The notes beneath the pieces are model-generated. The model was not told where the DNA came from. It did not search any database and was given only the letters and a program-made list of their open reading frames with translations. From positions 1 through 31,575 of the forward strand of contig CAYUIZ010000023.1 in the NCBI GenBank assembly GCA_964444885.1: DNA of 31,575 nt, in the 5' to 3' direction. Positions 1 to 6,248 of the stretch are shown in pieces (position 1 is the stretch's first letter; each line of letters opens with the position of its first letter). Source of the stretch: CAYRGQ01 sp964444885 (GTDB lineage Bacteria; Bacteroidota; Bacteroidia; Sphingobacteriales; Sphingobacteriaceae). Position numbers and translations under genes: made by a program.

Positions 1-2
1 AC

Positions 3-37
3 AGTTGAAAGTTGACAGTTGAAAGTTGACAGTTGAC
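3..37. repeat. Heptamer array a
   Basis: Five perfect 7-bp units (AGTTGAA or AGTTGAC) in tandem. The array ends two bases short of the tta at 40-42, which is the second in-frame stop of the four-helix-bundle gene on the minus strand. The unit is the reverse complement of the GTCAACT form seen in arrays to the right, so arrays in this window exist in both orientations. Confidence 0.9.
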
Positions 38-87
38 GGTTATTTTTTTAGTGTTGTTTTCGTGGTTTTGACAATGCTGATTAAAAG

Positions 88-462
88 TTATAGTACTTCG
101 GAACAATCCTTTTTTATAGATTCAAACTCCGCTTCATTCAGGTATTCCGTGTCTTTCAGCAACATCAGCCAATATTCAGTTTCGTTCGCTTCTTTTAAAG
201 CAATACTCATTTTATGGAGAAAGTCTGCTTTTGATTGAGCGTGCTCCGCTTCCTTGATTAACGCGCCGATTGCTGTTCCGCTTCTCAACATTTGTTTGGA
301 TATCACAAACTCTTTCTTATCGTGAGAAAGGTGTTTGTATAAATTCACAATTCGTATCGCAAAAGCATAAGATTTAGCCGCAACTACATTTCCATACTTA
401 TTTAATTGAAAATTGAAAATGGATAGTTGACAATTAATTTTTCTGATGTTTTCCACTTTCAA
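88..462 (-). CDS. Four-helix-bundle protein (23S rRNA intervening-sequence / S23 family), probably cut short
   Basis: The 124-residue product has the typical family core: KSYAFAIRIVNLYKHL, then a KQMLRSGTAIGALIKEA helix turn, then KADFLHKMSIALKEANETEYW. These small helical proteins are widespread in Bacteroidota and were named from inserts in 23S rRNA genes; their cellular role is unknown. Two things are odd. Residues about 9-21 are encoded by heptamer array b, so the N-terminus has been replaced or extended by repeat sequence; the family normally starts a few residues before the KSYAFA motif. The frame also stops at TAA (90-88) after SEVL, yet it continues beyond with LLISIVKTTKTTLKK and a second stop at 42-40, which is just what family members carry at the C-terminus. 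The protein is therefore probably missing its last ~16 residues through a nonsense change. The family assignment is firm; functionality is uncertain. Confidence 0.75.
   Translation of the reverse strand: MKVENIRKINCQLSIFNFQLNKYGNVVAAKSYAFAIRIVNLYKHLSHDKKEFVISKQMLRSGTAIGALIKEAEHAQSKADFLHKMSIALKEANETEYWLMLLKDTEYLNEAEFESIKKDCSEVL
404..438. repeat. Heptamer array b, inside a reading frame
   Basis: Five 7-bp units, in order AATTGAA, AATTGAA, AATGGAT, AGTTGAC, AATTAAT. They lie inside the 5' end of the four-helix-bundle gene on the minus strand and encode part of its N-terminus. The units are more diverged than in the long array, as expected of an older copy. Confidence 0.75.
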
Positions 463-512
463 TTTTTGGTTTAAAATTCATTCGATTAAAAAGTCATTAT
501 CCATTCCCAGCA

Positions 513-684
513 GGGAAATCACACTTAACGATTTCATTAGATTTTGTCATGTTTTTTGTCGGCTACGCAACAAAAACACACGCCAAAATCTTCTGGTCCG
601 TTATTTCTATCCCCCCGGGTTGAAACCCGGGGATAGAAATAGGACATCCCTTCGATGTTCGAGACGTTCTGAAAGCCATTTCCC
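513..684. repeat. Dispersed structured element, copy 1 (MITE/REP-like)
   Basis: A 172-bp element beginning GGGAAATC and ending ATTTCCC, so its ends are inverted repeats. Inside, a first hairpin is formed by a TTTTTGT arm (from about 551) and its ACAAAAA partner around GGCTACGC, nested in ATTTTG and CAAAAT. A strong second hairpin at 602-642 pairs TATTTCTATCCCC with GGGGATAGAAATA, with GGGTT/AACCC nearer the loop and two extra Cs on one arm. The tail carries GAGACGTT. A second copy lies at 12447-12614. It has no coding capacity of its own and probably moves with help from an enzyme encoded elsewhere, for example a REP-associated transposase. Short open frames across it look spurious. Confidence 0.7.
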
Positions 685-690
685 GACTCA

Positions 691-767
691 ATTGTCCATT
701 GTCCACTATCCATTCTACATTGTCTATTCTCCATTGTCCATTCTCCACTGTCCACTGTCCACTGTCA
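691..767. repeat. Heptamer array c
   Basis: Eleven contiguous 7-bp units with no phase slip: ATTGTCC, ATTGTCC, ACTATCC, ATTCTAC, ATTGTCT, ATTCTCC, ATTGTCC, ATTCTCC, ACTGTCC, ACTGTCC, ACTGTCA. The last unit contains the TGA stop codon of the HlyD-type gene (767-765 on the minus strand), so the repeat supplies that gene's stop. The units are variable away from the gene and regular next to it. Confidence 0.9.
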
Positions 768-1772
768 ATTAAACAAAACTTCGCCGTACATGCCGATTTT
801 TAAGTAACCGTCATTCGCTACCCTTACTTTAATCGCATAGACCAGGTTGGCTCTTTCGTCCTTGGTTTGAATGGTTTTGGGAGAAAATTCAGACTTGCTT
901 GAAATCCAGGTAATCGTACCGGGGTATTCCTTGTAGGCATCCTTACCGCCATCAATCCTTACTGTTACCGGTTGTCCTATTTTTATTTCCGGCAGTTGTG
1001 TCCCCGTAATGTACGCCCGTAAATCAAGTGTGTCGATGTTGGCTATTTTATAAAGCGGTTTACCAACGGTCTGCATTTCTCCCTGCAAAGCGTAGTTTAC
1101 CAGTACGGTACCGGTGGTAGGATTTATAACCTGACCTTTATCGATTTGCTCCTGAAGCTGTGCCACCACCTTTTCCATCGGTGCTTTTTCACTCAGTATG
1201 CCACGGTTCTGCGTATGGGTATTGTAGATGTTCAGTTTTATCTGTTGTTCAGTTACCGCAATCTGTTTTCGCAACTGGTCTATGGCCGCATTGATGTCGT
1301 CCAACTGCTTGCGGGTGGCGGCATCCGCTTTTACCAGATTTTCCGTACGTGTTCTCTCCGTTAACTGTTGTGCCAATTGCGCGTTCTGCACGTCAAGCTG
1401 TCGGCGTACCAGTTCTACTTGGTCGTTGGTTGCGGCCGTTTTTTCACTTAATGCGGCAATGCTGGCTTCAGTCTGCTCTTTTTGAAGCGCTACGATCGTC
1501 ACATCAATCTGCCCAACGTTATCGCCCTGTTCTAACTGGTCGCCCTCCGCGACCCGGTAGGAAAGCAATATTCCATTTTGCTGTGCCGATACGATCGTTT
1601 CATTTGCTTCGAAGTTGCCGGACGCATCGTAGTCGATTTTTTGTGTACAGGCACCGAGGAACAATACCGCTAAGGCAATTGACAGTTGACAATTGACAAT
1701 TGAGGACTGTTGATTGACAATTGAGGATTTTTTCTTGAAAATCGTTGCGCGTATTTTGATCCTATTTTCCAT
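765..1772 (-). CDS. HlyD-family periplasmic adaptor (membrane fusion) lipoprotein
   Basis: This 335-residue adaptor would link an inner-membrane pump to the TolC-type channel encoded just upstream. A lipoprotein signal ends in the lipobox LFLGAC, with Cys42 predicted to be lipidated. A biotinyl-lipoyl-like half follows (QQNGILLSYRVAEGDQLEQGD), then a long coiled-coil hairpin (about residues 95-205, rich in Gln, Glu, Ala and Leu), the second lipoyl half (INPTTGTVLVNYALQGEMQTVGKPLYKI in two pieces around residue 220), and a beta-barrel with PVTVRIDGG. Residues about 16-33, between the basic start and the hydrophobic core, are encoded by heptamer array d, so the signal peptide has been stretched by repeat DNA. 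No other Met precedes the lipobox, so this start is the only ATG option. The stop codon lies inside array c. Transport partner genes (ABC ATPase and permeases in typical operons) are not present between here and the left edge. Confidence 0.88.
   Translation of the reverse strand: MENRIKIRATIFKKKSSIVNQQSSIVNCQLSIALAVLFLGACTQKIDYDASGNFEANETIVSAQQNGILLSYRVAEGDQLEQGDNVGQIDVTIVALQKEQTEASIAALSEKTAATNDQVELVRRQLDVQNAQLAQQLTERTRTENLVKADAATRKQLDDINAAIDQLRKQIAVTEQQIKLNIYNTHTQNRGILSEKAPMEKVVAQLQEQIDKGQVINPTTGTVLVNYALQGEMQTVGKPLYKIANIDTLDLRAYITGTQLPEIKIGQPVTVRIDGGKDAYKEYPGTITWISSKSEFSPKTIQTKDERANLVYAIKVRVANDGYLKIGMYGEVLFN
1677..1725. repeat. Heptamer array d, inside the hlyD-type signal peptide
   Basis: Seven 7-bp units: AATTGAC, AGTTGAC, AATTGAC, AATTGAG, GACTGTT, GATTGAC, AATTGAG. 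On the minus strand they encode a Ser-, Ile-, Val-, Asn- and Gln-rich stretch of the adaptor's signal region. A length of 49 bp is not a multiple of three, so insertion must have been accompanied by other small changes or have created the present start. Confidence 0.8.
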
Positions 1773-1806
1773 TTTTTATTCTGTTATGGTTGAGTAATTT
1801 TTTCAC

Positions 1807-2129
1807 ATTGTCCACTGTCCACTGTCCATTCTCCACTGTCCACTGTCCACTGTCCACTGTCAACTGTCCACTGTCAACTGTCCACTGTCNNNNNNNNNNN
1901 NNNNNNNNNNNNNNNNNNNNNNNNNNNNNNNNNNNNNNNNNNNNNNNNNNNNNNNNNNNNNNNNNNNNNNNNNNNNNNNNNNNNNNNNNACTGTCCACTG
2001 TCCACTGTCCACTGTCAACTGTCCACTGTCAACTGTCCACTGTCCACTGTCAACTGTCAACTGTCCACTGTCAACTGTCCACTGTCAACTGTCAACTTTC
2101 AACTGTCCACTGTCAACTGTCCACTGTCC
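1807..2129. repeat. Heptamer array e, long and interrupted by an assembly gap
   Basis: Near-perfect 7-bp units, mostly ACTGTCC and ACTGTCA. Eleven full units and a partial one (1807-1889) lie left of the N run and exactly twenty units (1990-2129) lie right of it. The array fills the whole space between the start of the HlyD-type gene and the stop codon of tolC, and its last base is shared with that stop. Because 3 x 7 = 21, the array is open in several frames on both strands; those frames (products rich in STVHCQL or DSGQWTV) are artefacts of the repeat. Confidence 0.95.
1890..1989. other. Assembly gap (100 Ns)
   Basis: Exactly 100 undetermined bases inside the heptamer array. The round length suggests a placeholder for a gap of unknown size, so the true array may be much longer or shorter. 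Confidence 0.97.
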
Positions 2130-3406
2130 TAATTGCCTAATTTGAATTGTAAGTTATACTGTGCCTGCAACAACTGGATTTGATGAAGGATGAGATTTTG
2201 CTTTGCGGCATTTTCACTATTGACTTTCTGGACGTATTCGTGCGTGGTTATGACACCGTTCGCTAATTGTGCTGAAGCAGACTCCGTAATGGCTTCCCTC
2301 AAGGCTATCGTTTTATTGTCCTGAATAACCATCTCCGTATATTTTTTTACGTTTTCATCCTGTTGGGCAATATCCATCCGGACGTTACGTATGAAGGTGT
2401 CCTTATCGGTATCGGCGATTTGGCTGTTCAGACCATAGATTGCACGCTGGTTCTTTACTGGATATAGACTGCCCAGCGACCAGTTCAGGCGGATGCCCGT
2501 GATATAGAAAGCACCGAAGTCATTGGAGAGGGCATTGAGTGTTGGTCGTCCATACGCACCTTGAAAGAATCCTTTTACCGTGGGCAGATAGCTCGATTTC
2601 AGTTGTTTGTTCTGTGCTTCGTAGATGTTCTTCCGTAAATCATATAACTTCAGTTCCGGACGGTTTATTTCTGTTGAATGAATAATAGGTTCGGGCTTGA
2701 CCAATTCAGAAGAAGAAGTGACTTCCTTTCCGATAAAAATGGAGAGCATCTTTAAAAACGCCGAACGATTTCCCTCATAATCTATATTTGTCGATTTTGT
2801 GTTTTCCATTTCAGCCTTTAGCTCATATACATCGCTCATATACGCCGTACCATAGATATAGGCGGCTTCGGTTTTTTGCAACTGGGTTTTCAGATTGGCG
2901 ATTTTTAGGTTGTTTAGCGCCAACTGCGCATCGAGCAAGAAAATGGAAAAGAAAATGGAATTGATCCGGTCGTTGATCGTGTACAGTTCCACTTCAACAT
3001 GCTGCTTCTGTAATTGGGCATTGGCTTTGGTTATTTCATTCTGATAACGGGTATTTCCGCCGTCGAACAGCAATTGTTCCACTTCGCCCTGAATTCTGTA
3101 CTGGTCTTTATTGAACGTGGGAAAATCGACATCAAAAGGAAATGAAGCACCCCCAAGCAGGTCGCTGTAGTCGATTACCTGTGACTGGTAGGTAGCTTGC
3201 GCGTTTACGTTGAATTGGGGTAAAAATTTCTTGTTGGCATTTTTGATCGTATAGTCCGCAGACTTGGCTAACAAATCCATTTTTTTGACAGCAGGATAGT
3301 TTTCCCTGGCTAATTTGTGACATTCTTCCAGTGTAAGCGTTTGGGCATTTGAAATACCTATTGCTAACAGCCAAAAACTCATTGTAAAAAAGACTTTGTT
3401 AATCAT
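2129..3406 (-). CDS. TolC-family outer-membrane efflux protein
   Basis: The 425-residue product has a signal peptide (FWLLAIGISNAQ, cleavage after about residue 21) and begins the mature part with TLTLEECHKLARENYPAVKK, the usual opening of outer-membrane efflux proteins. Two long helical repeats follow, the second containing NRPELKLYDLRKNIYEAQNK and ending with EYVQKVNSENAAKQNLILHQ. Trimers of this family form the outer-membrane barrel and periplasmic tunnel of tripartite pumps. The length is normal for the Bacteroidota branch. It lies 50 bp downstream of the TetR gene and upstream of the HlyD-type adaptor, all leftward, and has a TetR-operator-like palindrome 20 bp before its start, so it can be transcribed and repressed independently. 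The stop codon directly touches heptamer array e. The substrate is unknown. Confidence 0.92.
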   Translation of the reverse strand: MINKVFFTMSFWLLAIGISNAQTLTLEECHKLARENYPAVKKMDLLAKSADYTIKNANKKFLPQFNVNAQATYQSQVIDYSDLLGGASFPFDVDFPTFNKDQYRIQGEVEQLLFDGGNTRYQNEITKANAQLQKQHVEVELYTINDRINSIFFSIFLLDAQLALNNLKIANLKTQLQKTEAAYIYGTAYMSDVYELKAEMENTKSTNIDYEGNRSAFLKMLSIFIGKEVTSSSELVKPEPIIHSTEINRPELKLYDLRKNIYEAQNKQLKSSYLPTVKGFFQGAYGRPTLNALSNDFGAFYITGIRLNWSLGSLYPVKNQRAIYGLNSQIADTDKDTFIRNVRMDIAQQDENVKKYTEMVIQDNKTIALREAITESASAQLANGVITTHEYVQKVNSENAAKQNLILHQIQLLQAQYNLQFKLGN

Positions 3407-3425
3407 CTTGTTTAATTGAATATTT

Positions 3426-3439
3426 TAATCATTTGATTA
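3426..3439. promoter_or_regulatory. Probable TetR operator in front of tolC
   Basis: TAATCATTTGATTA is a 6-bp inverted repeat (TAATCA / TGATTA) around TT. The identical 14-mer recurs at 4153-4166 upstream of the tetR gene. Two identical palindromes before the two units of a TetR-controlled efflux operon are the expected layout of an autorepressor's sites. Confidence 0.7.
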
Positions 3440-3456
3440 GTTTATGTGCAAAAAAA

Positions 3457-4089
3457 TTATTTTGCTATCATCATTGCCTTTATCCACAGCGGAATAAGTT
3501 TTTTTCGCTCTTGCATTAATGCGTTAAACTGTGTTTCGTTCAACCCGCTAACGCCCTGGATCAACGGTTGTCCGATAAACGGGAAAACAACTAAACTGAG
3601 CAGGTTGATCAAAAAATGCAATGGGCTTGGTTCCGTAATTTTTCCTTTGGCTACGGCTTCCTGATGTTGTTTTGCGAATGCAGAGTTCATTACCATTTGT
3701 TTGATGGGCAGCTTTTCTAACAGTCCGCCCGAATTGTTACGAATCTCACTCAACATAAAAATCGGAATATTTGGCTCTTTCGTAATAAAGTCTATATAGT
3801 GGTGGGTAATCAACACTACCTTCTCTTCCACAGTGCTTTTCTCGTCATTCAATACAGCTGCCAGCAAGTTCCTAAAGCCTGTTACCGTTTCAAGCATGAT
3901 GATATTGAATAACTTTTCTTTACTGCGGAAATAATAATTGAGCAAAGCAAGGTTGATGCCCGCTTCCTCTGCAATATCCCTCGTGCGTGTAGCGGCATAG
4001 CCTTTTTTATAGAATACCACTCGGGCGGCTTCCTTTATCTTTTCTTCCGTTGTGGTGTCTAAGGTTTTTGTTTGTTTGCTTTTTACCAT
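3457..4089 (-). CDS. TetR/AcrR-family transcriptional regulator
   Basis: The 210-residue product carries the N-terminal TetR helix-turn-helix at about residues 16-62: KIKEAARVVFYKKGYAATRT, then RDIAEEAGINLALLNYYF, then RSKEKLF. The C-terminal ligand-binding helices are not diagnostic of any particular inducer. Regulators of this type sit at the head of TolC-HlyD efflux operons in Bacteroidota and repress them until a toxic compound binds. The paired palindromes upstream of this gene and of tolC support self-regulation and control of the pump. The ATG at 4089 is preceded by an AT-rich leader with no clear Shine-Dalgarno sequence, which is normal for the phylum. Confidence 0.92.
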   Translation of the reverse strand: MVKSKQTKTLDTTTEEKIKEAARVVFYKKGYAATRTRDIAEEAGINLALLNYYFRSKEKLFNIIMLETVTGFRNLLAAVLNDEKSTVEEKVVLITHHYIDFITKEPNIPIFMLSEIRNNSGGLLEKLPIKQMVMNSAFAKQHQEAVAKGKITEPSPLHFLINLLSLVVFPFIGQPLIQGVSGLNETQFNALMQERKKLIPLWIKAMMIAK

Positions 4090-4152
4090 TTTGCATTAAC
4101 ATTCGATTCAAGGACAAATATATAAACAACATTTCGGATTAACCAAATGTTT

Positions 4153-4166
4153 TAATCATTTGATTA
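4153..4166. promoter_or_regulatory. Probable TetR operator in front of tetR
   Basis: A second copy of TAATCATTTGATTA, extended here to a near-palindrome TTAATCATTTGATTAA, 63 bp upstream of the tetR start codon. See the matching site at 3426-3439. Confidence 0.7.
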
Positions 4167-4167
4167 A

Positions 4168-4477
4168 TGTAAGCGTTGTTTTTTTCGGTGGTGCCGACCG
4201 ATAAATTATCCTACGGGTATCAAATGCCGTAAATCGGGGTCGTTCTTAATCCACTCGTGCGCCCCACGAATTTTCGCAATGCAGAGAAAAGCAGTTCCTC
4301 GGCAACTTGTTGGATGGGAGGTTGGGCTGCTTCATGCACCCGTCACGCCGGACTTGATCCGCGGTGTGCCGCTTGGAAGTACGTAAAGCCGTTGCCACAG
4401 AAGCGCTCCATAGACGGCAGAAGCTAATGGGAGAGTAATACAGCACGTGGCGGATATTCAAGAACCCAATCGTGCGG
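4168..4477 (-). other. Gene-free stretch, possible remnant of a decayed gene
   Basis: No convincing intact gene lies in these 310 bases. On the minus strand, fragments of sensible protein appear in different frames: QQVAEELLFSALRKF (about 4250-4300), then HEWIKNDPDLRHLIPVG ending at a TAA at 4204-4202. This looks like the tail of a gene broken by frameshifts, but the parent family was not recognised and chance cannot be excluded. A 71-residue open frame at 4246-4461 has no supporting features. The base composition changes from AT-rich to GC-rich here. Confidence 0.25.
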
Positions 4478-4798
4478 TTAGGGGAATTTATCCAAGTAAT
4501 AGGTTAGGGTGTCTCCGTTTCGGGGTTCCACTACGTTGATAACTTGATATCCGGCAGCCGATATTTGTGCCTGTATCCTGGGGCACTTCGGCCCGCCTTG
4601 GATATACGCCCTAAAATATCCTGTGCTGTCTGATTCGAAATGACGCTCATACCCCTTATTGGTAACCCGGATTTCCGCTAAATGAATCGGTTCCTGGGTT
4701 TCTCGGTCGACTAATATGCCTACCAAAATTCGCATACAGCTGCAGGAGGACAAAAGAAGGATACTGCCCAAAATCGTTATTGCGCGTAGCTTTCCCAT
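4478..4798 (-). CDS. Small lipoprotein with carboxypeptidase-regulatory-like fold
   Basis: The 106-residue product starts at the ATG at 4798. A much longer open frame reaching 5251 is out of frame with the neighbouring gene and reads as noise before this Met. A lipoprotein signal (ITILGSILLLSSCSC) is followed by ILVGILVDRETQEPIHLAEI, then a SDSTGYFRAYIQGG turn and QAQISAAGYQ. This is the pattern of the small beta-sandwich repeat found in carboxypeptidase regulatory and SusC N-terminal domains. It is probably anchored in the outer or inner membrane facing the periplasm. It starts 2 bp after the stop of the upstream membrane-protein gene, so the two are co-transcribed. The function is unknown. 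Confidence 0.7.
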   Translation of the reverse strand: MGKLRAITILGSILLLSSCSCMRILVGILVDRETQEPIHLAEIRVTNKGYERHFESDSTGYFRAYIQGGPKCPRIQAQISAAGYQVINVVEPRNGDTLTYYLDKFP

Positions 4799-4800
4799 GG

Positions 4801-5187
4801 TTAAACCACTTGATGGATGATGATAATCGCCAGTATGGAGACCAGTAGCCGAATAATGATGCCTTTGCTGAATGACCTTATGGATGGCCTGGGCTCCCCG
4901 GCAGCCAAACATTGGGCATCCTGAATCGATGCCGGCAAAAAAGCGATGGCAATGGCCAAGCAATACAGGCAAAGCTCCCACAGGTATAAGCTGGAAGCGC
5001 CGATATGAATATACGCGTCCCAGCCTCTGAATACCATATTTAAAAAGAACGCAGCAGTACCGCCCACGCCGATAATGGATGGCCAGCCACCCAGCCTGTC
5101 TTGTTTTAGTGCTTGTTCGAGGCTCGTCGGCGTCTCGGATTCCGTCATGTCGTTGTTTGGTTTGTCTTCCGGTTCTTGCATCATCAT
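4801..5187 (-). CDS. Uncharacterised small membrane protein
   Basis: From the first of three consecutive ATGs (5187) the product is 128 residues. An acidic, Asn- and Glu-rich N-terminal segment (QEPEDKPNNDMTESETPTSL) is followed by about three hydrophobic segments: IIGVGGTAAFFLNMVF, LYLWELCLYCLAIAIAFLP and IIIRLLVSILAIIIIHQVV. The frame stays open to a GTG at 5277, which would add a fourth hydrophobic stretch; I prefer the ATG because the upstream part looks less protein-like, but the choice is open. I do not recognise the family. It is followed directly by the small lipoprotein gene and faces the universal stress gene head-to-head. Confidence 0.6.
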   Translation of the reverse strand: MMMQEPEDKPNNDMTESETPTSLEQALKQDRLGGWPSIIGVGGTAAFFLNMVFRGWDAYIHIGASSLYLWELCLYCLAIAIAFLPASIQDAQCLAAGEPRPSIRSFSKGIIIRLLVSILAIIIIHQVV

Positions 5188-5293
5188 AAACGTTGGGTAT
5201 GCCAACACAGCGAGTATCCCAAAGTTCGGAAAAACACGGATGCCTAACCATCCCCGAAAACCGCTATTTATAGCCACAAAAAAAGCCGCCCCG

Positions 5294-5329
5294 TATTTCG
5301 TGCCATTTATTTCGTATTCTCACGAAATA
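5294..5329. promoter_or_regulatory. Inverted/direct repeat in a divergent intergenic region
   Basis: TATTTCGT (5308-5315) and ACGAAATA (5322-5329) form a perfect 8-bp inverted repeat with a 6-base spacer, and a further direct copy, TATTTCGTG, lies at 5294-5302. The site is between the divergent membrane-protein and universal-stress genes, so an operator for an unknown regulator is plausible. A transcript hairpin is the alternative. Confidence 0.4.
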
Positions 5330-5394
5330 GTTGGAACTTTATAACAGCAACCAGTGGGTTGACACCTAATTCAGCAATCGCTTAAACTACGGCA

Positions 5395-6234
5395 ATGGCA
5401 AAAACGATATTGGTACCTACGGATTTTTCTAGTAACGCACTGATTGCAGCGCATTATGCATTGCGATTGACGCATGATTCGGCGTACAATGTACATATCC
5501 TGCATGCCCATTTTCCGCTTAGCCTGGCATTCCGGACCCGACCGCGCAACAAGGTGGAAGAACAGCGTGCCGAAGCGAAGGCCAAGGAAGACCTGCTCCG
5601 ATTTGTGGAAACGCTCGGCGGGATATCCCATGGGAAGATCAGCCATAGCGTCGTCACGGCCAACTTGGTGGAGGCGGTACAGCAACATATCGCCGACCAC
5701 CCCGTGAGCCTTGTTGTTATGGGTACGCACGGTGCATCGGGCAAAGGCCAGAATACGATTGGGAGTAGCACGTATGATGTGGTTAAATCCATCACAACCC
5801 CGTTGTTGGTCGTTCCCGAAAACACGCTGGACACCGAGCCCCGGCGGGTCGTCTTCTTTACAGACTACCACGAAGGCGACGTCAATACCCTTCGGGGTCT
5901 CCAAAATATACTTCACGGCGAAACGGCTGTCCAGTGCACCTTGGTACATATTCTGGATGGGTATAAACAACCAGCCCAAAAGGATTGGCAGCGGATGGAT
6001 GACTGGAAAGCCCACCTGGAACAAGAAACCGGTTGGGTGGGGCTCGCGACGGAACTGGTGAGCGGAAGCGAGCGTGTTGAGTTGGTCGATCAAATCATCG
6101 ACACGCTGGATGCGGACCTGACTTTACTCACCTTGGTGGACCGGACTGGCTTTTTCGAACGGCTATTCCACAAAAGCCTGGCCAGGGCAATTGTCCTCAA
6201 TCCCAAGACACCGGTTCTGCTGACGACTGAATAA
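5395..6234 (+). CDS. Universal stress protein, tandem UspA domains
   Basis: The 279-residue product is the double-length Usp form common in Bacteroidota. Domain 1 (about 1-142) opens with KTILVPTDFSSNA and contains the ATP-binding loop GTHGASGKGQNTIGSS (110-125), which fits the G-2x-G-9x-G-S/T pattern, then KSITTPLLVVPE. Domain 2 (about 149-279) has the same fold (VVFFTDY at its start, NPKTPVLLT at its end), but its loop (VDRTGFFERLFHKSLARAIV) has lost the glycines, so only the first half is likely to bind ATP. Such cytoplasmic proteins aid survival under starvation or redox stress. It is a single gene, convergent with gltD 14 bp away. Confidence 0.92.
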   Translation: MAKTILVPTDFSSNALIAAHYALRLTHDSAYNVHILHAHFPLSLAFRTRPRNKVEEQRAEAKAKEDLLRFVETLGGISHGKISHSVVTANLVEAVQQHIADHPVSLVVMGTHGASGKGQNTIGSSTYDVVKSITTPLLVVPENTLDTEPRRVVFFTDYHEGDVNTLRGLQNILHGETAVQCTLVHILDGYKQPAQKDWQRMDDWKAHLEQETGWVGLATELVSGSERVELVDQIIDTLDADLTLLTLVDRTGFFERLFHKSLARAIVLNPKTPVLLTTE

Positions 6235-6248
6235 AAACAGCGATCGCG

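Noticed and set aside
537..755. Small proteins encoded on the minus strand
   Set aside because: They lie wholly within the dispersed element and heptamer array c and follow their sequence.
1807..2129. CRISPR-like tandem repeat
   Set aside because: Period is 7 bp with no spacers and no Cas genes; it is a simple tandem array.
1762..2140. Open frames on both strands made of STVHCQL- or DSGQWTV-type repeats
   Set aside because: They are translations of the 7-bp array (21 bp = 7 codons) and run through undetermined bases.
4246..4461. 71-codon leftward open frame
   Set aside because: Low-information sequence with no signal, domain or operon context; other frames give more protein-like fragments here.
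4799..5251. N-terminal extension of the small lipoprotein gene to 257 residues
   Set aside because: The extension overlaps the membrane-protein gene in another frame, and a proper lipoprotein signal begins at the Met at 4798.
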